A DNA stretch of 31,938 nt from an uncultured Bacilli bacterium (GTDB taxonomy: Bacteria > Bacillota_I > Bacilli_A > ML615J-28 > CAG-313). How positions within the stretch are numbered: position 1 is the stretch's first letter; each line of letters starts with the position of its first letter. The translations under genes and the position numbers were made by a program. Shown one piece after another: positions 1-7,531 of the stretch. The stretch covers positions 1-31,938 of the forward strand of contig CANQWZ010000005.1 in the NCBI GenBank assembly GCA_947627685.1, read 5' to 3'. The notes below the pieces were generated by a model, which saw only the letters and a program-made list of their open reading frames with translations, was not told the origin of the DNA and did no database searches.

Positions 1-73
1 ACTAATTCACAGGGCACAAAACCCTGAAGAAATTCATAGGTGCATTTGCTTGAACCCTGAACTAATTCACAGG
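1..73. repeat. short degenerate direct repeats at the window edge
   Basis: Three related copies are visible: ACTAATTCACAGG at 1-13 (cut by the window edge), ACCCTGAAGAAATTCATAGG at 21-40 and ACCCTGAACTAATTCACAGG at 54-73. The last two match at 17 of 20 positions and start 33 bp apart. Each unit can fold weakly, because CCTG at one end pairs with CAGG at the other. They lie downstream of the metallopeptidase stop codon, and the array probably continues to the left. The function is unknown. Confidence 0.6.
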
Positions 74-97
74 ACCTTTATTTTATGGATGTGCCCC

Positions 98-2938
98 CTA
101 ATTTATAATAGTAACCTTTACTCTTATGATATATCTTTTATTATAGTTATAATTACCATATATCATAACGGTTCCTTGTTTTTTGCTAGTTCTGATATAC
201 CCCCACATATCAATACTAGCAATCGTTGTGTCATCTGAATGCCAAGTATAATGTTGAATGTAGCTAGATGGCCATTTACTATCAGGCTTCATTTGTGTAA
301 CAGAACTTTCTGATAGTGTTAAATCATAATCGATGTATATAGTATCACTTTTTTCATCAGGTGAAACGATAAAGTCCTTTTTAAGGACAATTTTTTTATT
401 CCATTTGTATACCGCGATTATTTTAACCACTTCTACTTTATCAACATTATAAGCCATTATAGTGCCATATTCACTAACGCTTAGAATGTTTTCATTACTT
501 GAATACCACTCATAACTAAGCCTTGAATTAGTAGCATTACCATATAAGGCATCAATATATGCTATTCTAGTAAAGCCTTCAGTAATATGGTTATCACGAT
601 AAAGACCACCATTAATGGTTACTTCAGTGCCACAACTTGATTTTTCATCCGTATCAGTTGTAAAAGTAGCATCGGGATAACTATCCTCTACTGCTATTTT
701 CATACTGATTGATCCTTCTAAATCATTTCCTAAAATACCGATATATATACCAAGACCTGGCCCTAAATCATAAGTTAATTCATATTCAATATCGGTATCA
801 GTAAATTCGAGTAGTTTAATAATTTCAAAATCGCCATCGCTTCTATGATTGGCAACAAATAAATAAATTTTGTTATTATTATTTACTCCACTAAACGATG
901 CTGCAATTTTATATGAGCCAATTTGTTTGCTTGTAAAAACCCCTATATAATCGTTGTTTACTTTCTCATTACTTTTTAAATTGGTATCTTCATCTATAAA
1001 ACGATCAAAGTTATAACTTTCATAACTATCAATCATAAATAAAGCTTCGCTATTTTCTTCCTTAGCGTAATCAATTATAAAGGTATATTTTACATCTTTT
1101 TCAACATATAAAACCATCGTGTTTTGTCCTTGACAAGATTTTGCTAGGTATTGATAATCTTTGAAAGGAAGTTTATTAACAATGTTTCCCACATCATCTA
1201 AAATGGTGATGGTCCCTTCTGGAAACATTGGTATGTTAGGTGCTATTACCCTTAAAGATACCTTTATAAAGGTATTGCTTGGTGCTGTAAACATATATTT
1301 TGCAACAGTACCATGCATATGTTCATATATATCATATTCTTGATACATTGATATCTTTTTAGGATAATATGCTTGTTTAGCATTTATTGTCAAAGACACA
1401 TTGTCGCTATAATCATAGTCGACAAGATAAATTCTTAAATAATACGTACCTGCGGTAAGAATTCGATTAAAACTAACATCTCGTGCTGGAACTCCATTTA
1501 GATAATCAACTTCTATTTTTTGGAAATTTTTATCAAATAGTTCCATATGTAAGTTATTGCTTGCAATTGCTTTGAAATTATATTCATCTGTACAACCAAC
1601 ATCTAATCTATAAATTTGATTAGTATACTTGGCTAAAGTGATGTCCTTTTGTAAACTACCCATTGTACAGTTTATAGCAAGGCTTTCATATTCAGGTACT
1701 TGGATGTCCCCGTTTGTACACATTGGACAAAGCTTGCATCGGTAAATTCCATTGCCCAAATCTTCGGTAAAGTCGTGTTCTTCTACTAATGTATATTCTA
1801 AGCCATGTACAAGATTTTTTACAGTATGTGTAGTAGCATTATATGTACCATCTAGTATATATCTTTGTATAGCATTATCACTAACTGGCGCAGTAAATCT
1901 ACAATATTTACATTTCCAATAATCAGTTTTACCACACCTTGCTACTAACATCATATTACCACTTTTAAGGTCATGTGGATCGGCGGTTTTACTAACATAT
2001 TCACATCTTTTATATTCTTGATAAATACTAGGATTAATATTTTTTTTATAAGTAACGCAATTACAAATTGCGCACACTAATTTATAATCAGGTCCGTGAT
2101 AATTATAATTATCAAGTAACCAAACATGATCACTATTTGTGTGAATACCTCTAGTAACTAAAACGCCAGCTAAATCACGGTAAGAAATATCTCCTACTTT
2201 TCCTTCAGCTCCATCATAACCCATTAAAAGTTCATTATGATGATTACCTTCTTGTGCTTCTAGTGCATCTATATCTTGTAGGCCAAAAACATGGCCGATT
2301 TCATGCATGGTAATATATTCATATGTTGAATAATTAGTACATGTTACAGGACGAAAGGTAATTTTATATTTTTTAAAATGTTGATGCTTCATATTTCCAA
2401 AAGTTTTAGTATCACTTGATACTAAACTTTCTTCTACTGCCTCCGTAGAAGCATTCGCTGGTACTCCTGTACCAAGTCCTTCAAAATAAACATCAACATT
2501 GGTTTCGTGATATTCATCTACATCATCAACATCAATAAACTTCGCAATTGGAAAACATCTTAAATTACCATTTGCATCTTTTTTATAATATCCGACTTCA
2601 TTCCATTTTTCAATGCCTGCTTTGATACATTCTTTAACAAAGAATATTTGGCTGCCCCATACTAAATCTGCGCTTTCTGTATGAATTTTATAATATATTG
2701 TTTTAATATCATCATCAATATGATTCATTTTATTTCGGTCCAGTGTAGAATTAGCTAAATAATACCATGCCTCATCCTCACCACAACCATTGCTATCCGG
2801 TTTGCATGAATCATATGTAATATCATCAGCACCATCAATCCCTAAATTTTCACTATGGGCATATACTTTATTGCCAGATGATATATATAATAACACTACT
2901 GTTGTAACAAATATTCCTAAAATTCGTAAATACCTCAT
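98..2938 (-). CDS. secreted metzincin-like zinc metallopeptidase with C-terminal Ig-like domains
   Basis: This 946-residue protein is probably a secreted or surface-attached zinc peptidase. An N-terminal signal peptide (about residues 1-27, ending VYA) is followed by a catalytic region with HEIGHVFGLQD at 212-222. H212, H216 and D222 would bind zinc and E213 would be the catalytic base. M239, in a LLMGYD segment, could be the Met-turn of metzincins. Cysteine pairs follow (C289/C292/C294, C312, C335, C343/C346, C401/C404/C407) that look like small metal-binding or disulfide modules. Residues about 400-760 are beta-rich with no domain I can name. About 770-946 resemble two bacterial Ig-like (Big_2) repeats. 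The substrate cannot be inferred. It is the last gene of the ECF sigma operon, starting 5 nt after the upstream stop with only a weak ribosome site, so translation is probably coupled. No LPXTG sorting signal is visible. The peptidase call is strong; specificity is open. Confidence 0.8.
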   Translation of the reverse strand: MRYLRILGIFVTTVVLLYISSGNKVYAHSENLGIDGADDITYDSCKPDSNGCGEDEAWYYLANSTLDRNKMNHIDDDIKTIYYKIHTESADLVWGSQIFFVKECIKAGIEKWNEVGYYKKDANGNLRCFPIAKFIDVDDVDEYHETNVDVYFEGLGTGVPANASTEAVEESLVSSDTKTFGNMKHQHFKKYKITFRPVTCTNYSTYEYITMHEIGHVFGLQDIDALEAQEGNHHNELLMGYDGAEGKVGDISYRDLAGVLVTRGIHTNSDHVWLLDNYNYHGPDYKLVCAICNCVTYKKNINPSIYQEYKRCEYVSKTADPHDLKSGNMMLVARCGKTDYWKCKYCRFTAPVSDNAIQRYILDGTYNATTHTVKNLVHGLEYTLVEEHDFTEDLGNGIYRCKLCPMCTNGDIQVPEYESLAINCTMGSLQKDITLAKYTNQIYRLDVGCTDEYNFKAIASNNLHMELFDKNFQKIEVDYLNGVPARDVSFNRILTAGTYYLRIYLVDYDYSDNVSLTINAKQAYYPKKISMYQEYDIYEHMHGTVAKYMFTAPSNTFIKVSLRVIAPNIPMFPEGTITILDDVGNIVNKLPFKDYQYLAKSCQGQNTMVLYVEKDVKYTFIIDYAKEENSEALFMIDSYESYNFDRFIDEDTNLKSNEKVNNDYIGVFTSKQIGSYKIAASFSGVNNNNKIYLFVANHRSDGDFEIIKLLEFTDTDIEYELTYDLGPGLGIYIGILGNDLEGSISMKIAVEDSYPDATFTTDTDEKSSCGTEVTINGGLYRDNHITEGFTRIAYIDALYGNATNSRLSYEWYSSNENILSVSEYGTIMAYNVDKVEVVKIIAVYKWNKKIVLKKDFIVSPDEKSDTIYIDYDLTLSESSVTQMKPDSKWPSSYIQHYTWHSDDTTIASIDMWGYIRTSKKQGTVMIYGNYNYNKRYIIRVKVTIIN

Positions 2939-2943
2939 TGTTC

Positions 2944-4113
2944 TTACACTTGTTTAAAGCTTAGGAACAATTCTTTAATCCCTTCATAGTCATAATAATT
3001 ATATTCATCAAAACCATCATTTAAATTATTCGGTACCAATTGTTTTTCTATTAAATATGGTTTGATTAAATCACGCATGGCAATAGCTATATCACAATAT
3101 AAATCATCATTTACTAAACCTTCAAGTTTTTTCTTCTCATAATCAATGATTCCTTTATACATGATGCCAAGTAAGGCTTCTTTGCCATTAATATTATCAA
3201 TTTTAACATAATTATTATGAAAAATAAGATTTGGAATAAAAGTTTTTTCTTGATAAAGTTTTGGAAAATAATTAATTAAATATTTACCACCTAAAACAAG
3301 ATTTTCGTCTTCTAAAACATCAATATGTTTATTGCTGATGTTAAATTTAATTTCACTAACTAGTCTTATATTAACATTAATAATACTATTATCTAAAAGA
3401 TTAGTAAACTCTTTAATACTTCGACAATTTATAATTGCAACTAATTGATAACTGTCAACCTTTACCTTTATATCACTAATTTTATTTTTAACTATCCATT
3501 TATAGCCATCTTTTTTATCGTAACAATTTAAGTTATTTTTATAACAATAATAATTATACTTAGCAAGTAAATTATTTGTTCCTTTATAAAAGTTATAACA
3601 AGAAAAAACATAACTATTTTTTAATTCATTTGGGTCTTTTAAAAATTTTTCAAGTCTTTTTAATACACTTTTCTTTAAATAAACAGCGTAATAATCACCT
3701 TCGTTAACTGTTGGGACATTAACTTCAGCTGATATATTATCGTCTACATAACGCATGTCATGAACTAAACTATATAAATCTGGTGTTGTGTAAGTGATAA
3801 TTGAAAAATCTTTATCTTCTAAAATTTCTTTTAGCGATTCACCTGTTTTGTAATTACTTTCAGTGTATAAAGCAAATTGGCCGGTATTAGATGTTGCAAA
3901 AATAATTGTCAATATAAATACAAAAGTTAATGATAATGCAACCGAGAGTTTAAAAATAGATGAGTATTTAAGATTGTTCCCAACTTTTTTTACCTCTCCT
4001 ACATTATAATTAATTCTATCTCTTATAGTAGAATAATTAAAACTAACGGAATTTACATTATTGTTAACTATGTCAATTAGTGTGCTGTCTAATTTATTTT
4101 TACGATTGTCCAA
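2944..4113 (-). CDS. single-pass membrane protein, probable anti-sigma factor partner of the ECF sigma
   Basis: This 389-residue protein has a short cytoplasmic N-terminus (about 1-52), one hydrophobic helix (about 54-74, FKLSVALSLTFVFILTIIF) and a large outside domain (75-389) with no family I recognise. That layout is the usual one for membrane anti-sigma factors or regulators encoded next to an ECF sigma gene. I see no HxxxCxxC zinc anti-sigma motif, so the assignment rests on position and topology. The start is a TTG codon at 4113 preceded by GAGGGA five bases upstream. It overlaps the end of the sigma gene by 14 nt, which implies translational coupling and roughly matched amounts. The outside domain could sense an envelope signal or be processed by the downstream metallopeptidase, but that is inference. 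Confidence 0.6.
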   Translation of the reverse strand: MDNRKNKLDSTLIDIVNNNVNSVSFNYSTIRDRINYNVGEVKKVGNNLKYSSIFKLSVALSLTFVFILTIIFATSNTGQFALYTESNYKTGESLKEILEDKDFSIITYTTPDLYSLVHDMRYVDDNISAEVNVPTVNEGDYYAVYLKKSVLKRLEKFLKDPNELKNSYVFSCYNFYKGTNNLLAKYNYYCYKNNLNCYDKKDGYKWIVKNKISDIKVKVDSYQLVAIINCRSIKEFTNLLDNSIINVNIRLVSEIKFNISNKHIDVLEDENLVLGGKYLINYFPKLYQEKTFIPNLIFHNNYVKIDNINGKEALLGIMYKGIIDYEKKKLEGLVNDDLYCDIAIAMRDLIKPYLIEKQLVPNNLNDGFDEYNYYDYEGIKELFLSFKQV

Positions 4114-4639
4114 GATTATCCCTCATTTCTCTTTGGAGTTTTTTCATTGCTCTAAAATATTTTGATTTTATCGTATGAATTGATAAATTGTAATATGTAG
4201 CGATTTCTTGAAAAGTTTCACCAAAAATAATGTGGCTTAGAATAATTTCCGTCTCTAATTGTGGAACATATTCTAAAATGGCTTTTTTAATATCCATTAG
4301 TTCTCGATGATCTTTTGTTTGAATACAGTTATAAACATATTCCTCATCTAAAACAATATCAAGTTGCTTCTTTTTAAGAAAATCGATTGATATGTTTTTA
4401 GCAACAGTTATGATGTAATATTTAAAATTCTTTTCTTCACATAATTGTTCACGATGATTGAATACTTTTACAAAAGTATCGTTCGTTAGTTCTTCAGCAT
4501 CTCTACTATCCTTTACAATCGCAAAAATACAAGTGTAAACTAATTTACAATATTTTTCATACAAGTAACAAAATGCATCTTCGATTTCGTTTTCTTTATC
4601 TCCTTTAAGAGCACGTACTGCTAAAATTTCTAAATTCAT
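4100..4639 (-). CDS. ECF-subfamily RNA polymerase sigma factor
   Basis: This 179-residue protein has the two-domain layout of group 4 (ECF) sigma factors. Region 2 lies about residues 22-92 and includes the characteristic DAEELTNDTFVKVF segment, which is the DAEDxxQdvF-like motif that contacts core polymerase and the -10. Region 4 is about 118-172 and ends in a helix-turn-helix (FGETFQEIATYYNLSIHTIK) that would bind the -35. It is the first gene of an operon with the overlapping anti-sigma-like gene and the secreted metallopeptidase. The start ATG has an AAGAGGT ribosome site. A TGAAAC-N17-CGTATT promoter about 50-80 nt upstream is what an ECF factor of this type usually recognises, so the operon is probably self-activated. 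The exact ECF subgroup cannot be assigned by eye. Confidence 0.9.
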   Translation of the reverse strand: MNLEILAVRALKGDKENEIEDAFCYLYEKYCKLVYTCIFAIVKDSRDAEELTNDTFVKVFNHREQLCEEKNFKYYIITVAKNISIDFLKKKQLDIVLDEEYVYNCIQTKDHRELMDIKKAILEYVPQLETEIILSHIIFGETFQEIATYYNLSIHTIKSKYFRAMKKLQREMRDNLGQS

Positions 4640-4660
4640 AAGGTACCTCTTAATTTATGT

Positions 4661-4686
4661 GTGAAGGATTGGCCATTGTCCTTCAC
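4661..4686 (-). promoter_or_regulatory. inverted repeat in the 5' leader of the ECF operon
   Basis: GTGAAGGA at 4661-4668 and TCCTTCAC at 4679-4686 form a perfect 8-bp stem around TTGGCCATTG. On the transcript the hairpin begins almost at the predicted start site (about 4685). It could stabilise the mRNA end or be an operator overlapping the start site. Confidence 0.55.
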
Positions 4687-4691
4687 ATAAT

Positions 4692-4720
4692 AATACGAAT
4701 ATTTTTACCAAATTGTTTCA
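4692..4720 (-). promoter_or_regulatory. ECF-type promoter of the sigma/anti-sigma/metallopeptidase operon
   Basis: On the minus strand TGAAAC (4720-4715) is followed after exactly 17 nt by CGTATT (4697-4692). This matches the -35 and -10 elements known for many ECF sigma factors, such as Bacillus sigma-W (TGAAAC, CGTA). It drives the operon starting at 4639 and implies autoregulation. Confidence 0.7.
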
Positions 4721-4785
4721 ATGTTTTACATATTTTTTACTTTTTTTACAAAATATGACATTTATATTATAACAAATTAGTATTT

Positions 4786-4811
4786 AAAAAACACCTGAAT
4801 GCGTGTTTTTT
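4786..4811. terminator. second hairpin behind the GGGtGRT gene
   Basis: AAAAAACAC (4786-4794) and GTGTTTTTT (4803-4811) form a 9-bp stem with an 8-nt loop and a U-rich tail on either strand. It sits just beyond the main GGGtGRT terminator and upstream of the ECF promoter, and may act as a backup insulator. Confidence 0.5.
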
Positions 4812-4813
4812 AT

Positions 4814-4849
4814 AAAAAAAGACACTTTTTTAGACTACTAAAAAAGTGT
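4814..4849 (-). terminator. intrinsic terminator of the NifU-like/GGGtGRT operon
   Basis: On the minus strand ACACTTTTTTAG and CTAAAAAAGTGT form a 12-bp stem with a 4-nt loop (4822-4849), followed by a CTTTTTTT tract. It begins 13 nt after the GGGtGRT stop codon. Confidence 0.85.
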
Positions 4850-4861
4850 ACAATTTTATTT

Positions 4862-5863
4862 TTATTTGCTTAGAGCTTCTGCTACAGCTACAGCTACAGC
4901 AACTGTTGCGCCAACCATTGGGTTATTACCCATACCGATTAAACCCATCATTTCAACATGAGCAGGTACAGATGATGAACCAGCAAATTGCGCATCAGAA
5001 TGCATTCTACCAAGGGTATCGGTAAAGCCATATGATGCAGGACCAGCAGCCATATTATCAGGATGAAGGGTACGACCTGTACCACCACCAGATGCTACGG
5101 AGAAGTATTTTTTACCAAGTTCTACACATTCTTTTTTGTATGTTCCAGCAACGGGATGTTGGAAACGTGTAGGATTAGTAGAATTACCTGTAATTGATAC
5201 ATCAACACCTTCAAAGTGCATAATAGCAACACCTTCTCTTACATCATCAGCACCATAACAATTAACAAGAGCTCTTTCACCTTTTGAATAAGGGGTACGA
5301 GATACAACGTTAAGTTTACCGGTTTGATAATCAAAAGTAGTTTCTACATGAGTAAAACCATTGATTCTAGAAATAATTTTAGCGGCATCTTTTCCAAGAC
5401 CATTTAAAATAACTCTAAGAGGTTCTTTTCTTACTTTGTTTGCGGTTTTAGCAATACCAATTGCTCCTTCTGCGGCAGCAAATGATTCATGACCAGCTAA
5501 GAAAGCAAAGCATTTAGTATCTTCTGAAAGTAACATCGCACCAAGGTTACCATGGCCAAGGCCTACTTTACGATCGTCAGCAACAGATCCAGGAATACAA
5601 AATGATTGTAAACCTACACCGATATATTTAGCTGCTTCACTTGCGGACTTAGCACCTTTTTTAAGAGCAATAGCTGCTCCAACTGTATAAGCCCAACAAG
5701 CATTTTCAAAACAAATTGGTTGAATACCTTTAACAATATTATAAGCATCAACACCAGCTTTATCACAAATAGCTTTAGCTTCTTCAATTGATGAAATACC
5801 ACATTCATTTAATGCTTTATTAATTTGATTAATTCTTCTTTCATAGTTTTCAAATAATGCCAT
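4862..5863 (-). CDS. GGGtGRT family protein
   Basis: This 333-residue protein carries GGGTGRT at 259-265 and belongs to the family named after that motif. It is well conserved: glycine-rich stretches GLGHGNLGAMLL and FLAGHESFAAAEGAIG in the middle, and a C-terminal HPDNMAAGPASYGFTD region. The biochemical role of the family is not known to me. Its constant partner is a NifU-like iron-sulfur scaffold, and here that gene lies 12 nt upstream in the same operon, so a role in iron-sulfur cluster or metal handling is the reasonable guess. No signal peptide or membrane helix is visible, so it is probably cytoplasmic. The start ATG has GGAGGC just upstream. The gene ends in a strong terminator. Confidence 0.85.
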   Translation of the reverse strand: MALFENYERRINQINKALNECGISSIEEAKAICDKAGVDAYNIVKGIQPICFENACWAYTVGAAIALKKGAKSASEAAKYIGVGLQSFCIPGSVADDRKVGLGHGNLGAMLLSEDTKCFAFLAGHESFAAAEGAIGIAKTANKVRKEPLRVILNGLGKDAAKIISRINGFTHVETTFDYQTGKLNVVSRTPYSKGERALVNCYGADDVREGVAIMHFEGVDVSITGNSTNPTRFQHPVAGTYKKECVELGKKYFSVASGGGTGRTLHPDNMAAGPASYGFTDTLGRMHSDAQFAGSSSVPAHVEMMGLIGMGNNPMVGATVAVAVAVAEALSK

Positions 5864-5875
5864 AATTAGAGCCTC

Positions 5876-6568
5876 CTATTCTTGACGTGGATCAATATAT
5901 TTTGATCCTTCAGCAAATCTACCATATGTTCCTGTTGATTTTTTCAAAGCTTCATCAGCATTAATACCTTTTTTAAGGAAGTCAGTAAATTTTCCTAAAT
6001 TTAAGTATTCATAACCGATAATTTGATTTTCATCATCAAGCGCAAGACGTGTTACATATCCTTCTGCAAGTTCAAGATAACGAGGGCCTTTAAGTTTTGT
6101 ACTATATGATGTGCCTACTTGACTTCTTAAACCTTTTCCTAAATCTTCAAGGCCGGCACCAATTGAAAGACCTTCTTCAGAAAAAGCTGATTGTGTACGA
6201 CCATAAATGATTTGTAAAAATAATTCACGCATAGCTGTATTAATAGCATCACAAACAAGATCAGTATTAACTGCTTCTAAAACGGTTTTACCAACAATAG
6301 CCTCACTTGCCATAGCAGCAGAATGAGTCATGCCAGAACAACCAATTGTTTCAATTAAAGCTTCTTCAATAATACCATTTTTAACATTTAATGTTAATTT
6401 GCATGCACCTTGTTGTGGAGCACACCAACCAATGCCATGTGTAAAACCATTGATGTCTTTTATTTCACGTGAATATGTCCATTTACCTTCTTGAGGAATA
6501 GGAGCACAGCCATGACTTGCACCAACTTTAACACTACACATTTCTTTTACTTCATTTGTATAGTTCAT
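5876..6568 (-). CDS. NifU-like iron-sulfur cluster assembly scaffold protein
   Basis: This protein resembles the N-terminal domain of the IscU/NifU scaffolds that assemble [Fe-S] clusters. The segment LTLNVKNGIIEEALIETIGCSGMTHSAAMASEAIVGKT corresponds to the scaffold core, with a conserved cysteine in GCSG and further cysteines upstream (CAPIP, GWCAP, GAC) and in DLVCDAIN. It is longer than classic IscU (about 130-150 residues), with an extra C-terminal region of about 90 residues. I chose the ATG at 6568 (230 residues) because GGAG lies 8 nt before it. The in-frame ATG at 6592 adds eight residues but has no ribosome site. It is the first gene of a two-gene operon with the GGGtGRT protein and has its own promoter at 6610-6638. 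Cluster type and client proteins are unknown. Confidence 0.8.
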   Translation of the reverse strand: MNYTNEVKEMCSVKVGASHGCAPIPQEGKWTYSREIKDINGFTHGIGWCAPQQGACKLTLNVKNGIIEEALIETIGCSGMTHSAAMASEAIVGKTVLEAVNTDLVCDAINTAMRELFLQIIYGRTQSAFSEEGLSIGAGLEDLGKGLRSQVGTSYSTKLKGPRYLELAEGYVTRLALDDENQIIGYEYLNLGKFTDFLKKGINADEALKKSTGTYGRFAEGSKYIDPRQE

Positions 6569-6609
6569 GTTTTCTTCTCCTTTGTTTTTCATAAATTTAC
6601 ATCTAATAT

Positions 6610-6638
6610 ATTATAAACTAATTTTATCTTTTTAGCAA
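6610..6638 (-). promoter_or_regulatory. sigma-A-type promoter of the NifU-like operon
   Basis: On the minus strand TTGCTA (6638-6633), a 17-nt spacer and TATAAT (6615-6610) lie about 45 nt upstream of the preferred start. The core is perfect at -10 and good at -35. Confidence 0.75.
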
Positions 6639-6655
6639 ATGTTTTATCTTTTTTT

Positions 6656-7402
6656 CTATATGGCGATAAAAATACCCACCCACTGAATAATGGCTCCAAA
6701 TAAAACAAAGAAATGCCAAATAAAGTGGGATACTTTTTTGTTTATCGCAAAAGGAATAATACCAAGGGAATAAACAATACCTCCAATTAAAATAAAGATA
6801 AATAAGGTGATATTATCACTTATCATTTTAGGTAAAAAAATTAAACCACTCCATCCTATTAATATATATAAAGTATAATGTAAAAATTTCATTTTACTAG
6901 GACCAAATACACAAAGTAAGGTAATACCCGTAGCTATGATAACCCACTGAATTATTAAAAAGACAATTCCTAATGTCCCACCAATATAACAAAGTAAAAC
7001 AGGTGAAAAAGTAGCACCAATTAATAAATAAATGGAAGAATAATCAAAGCGCCTAAATACTCTTTTTACCGTACTACCATATGGGAAAGCATGATATAAA
7101 GCACTCATCAAAAACATTAGGATTAAACCTGCTGAATAAATACTATAGCCTACATATTCACTAGGTGTATCAGCTTTAACTAAAAGTAAAACGCATCCTG
7201 CAACCGAAATTAAAACCCCTACAATATGGCTAACCGAATTACCAATTTCTTCTAAAAGGCTTCTTTTTGGAACAACTTTATTTTTTTCTTCATCAATTAG
7301 TTTTTCTTTGGTTTGTTTATAAGTCTTTTTTAAACTTCTTTTCTTTTCCTTATATTCTTGCCGATTTTGTTTTTTTAATTTTTTATATTCTTTTTTAGTC
7401 AT
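6656..7402 (-). CDS. hemolysin III family (PAQR-like) integral membrane protein
   Basis: This 248-residue protein has about seven hydrophobic helices from residue 56 to the end. It carries the scattered histidine and aspartate residues typical of the HlyIII/PAQR superfamily: EIGNSVSHIVG near 52-62, SALYHAFPYG with RRFDYSS after it, and SHFIWHFFVLFG near the C-terminus. These form the presumed metal site of a membrane hydrolase. Despite the family name, most members are not shown to be haemolysins, and I would not infer virulence. An unusual feature is the N-terminal 45 residues, which are very rich in lysine, arginine and glutamate and look like a charged cytoplasmic helix. The gene stands alone: its own promoter is at 7424-7452, the ribosome site is GAGGTGAT, and gpmI upstream ends in a terminator. 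Confidence 0.88.
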   Translation of the reverse strand: MTKKEYKKLKKQNRQEYKEKKRSLKKTYKQTKEKLIDEEKNKVVPKRSLLEEIGNSVSHIVGVLISVAGCVLLLVKADTPSEYVGYSIYSAGLILMFLMSALYHAFPYGSTVKRVFRRFDYSSIYLLIGATFSPVLLCYIGGTLGIVFLIIQWVIIATGITLLCVFGPSKMKFLHYTLYILIGWSGLIFLPKMISDNITLFIFILIGGIVYSLGIIPFAINKKVSHFIWHFFVLFGAIIQWVGIFIAI

Positions 7403-7423
7403 TTCACATCACCTCGCAATATA

Positions 7424-7452
7424 AGTATAATACGCATAAGATAAAAATTCAA
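7424..7452 (-). promoter_or_regulatory. sigma-A-type promoter of the hemolysin III family gene
   Basis: On the minus strand TTGAAT (7452-7447), a 17-nt spacer and TATACT (7429-7424) precede the start at 7402 by about 20 nt. Confidence 0.75.
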
Positions 7453-7481
7453 TCTAATTTTGTCTTTTTTATTATCTAAAT

Positions 7482-7523
7482 AAAAAAATAACAAGAGAAT
7501 ATTTTTTTTAATACTCTCTTGTT
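7482..7523 (-). terminator. intrinsic terminator of gpmI
   Basis: AACAAGAGA (7490-7498) and TCTCTTGTT (7515-7523) form a 9-bp stem that can extend inward past one mismatch. On the minus strand it is followed by a TATTTTTTT tract. It starts 9 nt after the gpmI stop. Confidence 0.85.
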
Positions 7524-7531
7524 AATAGAAT

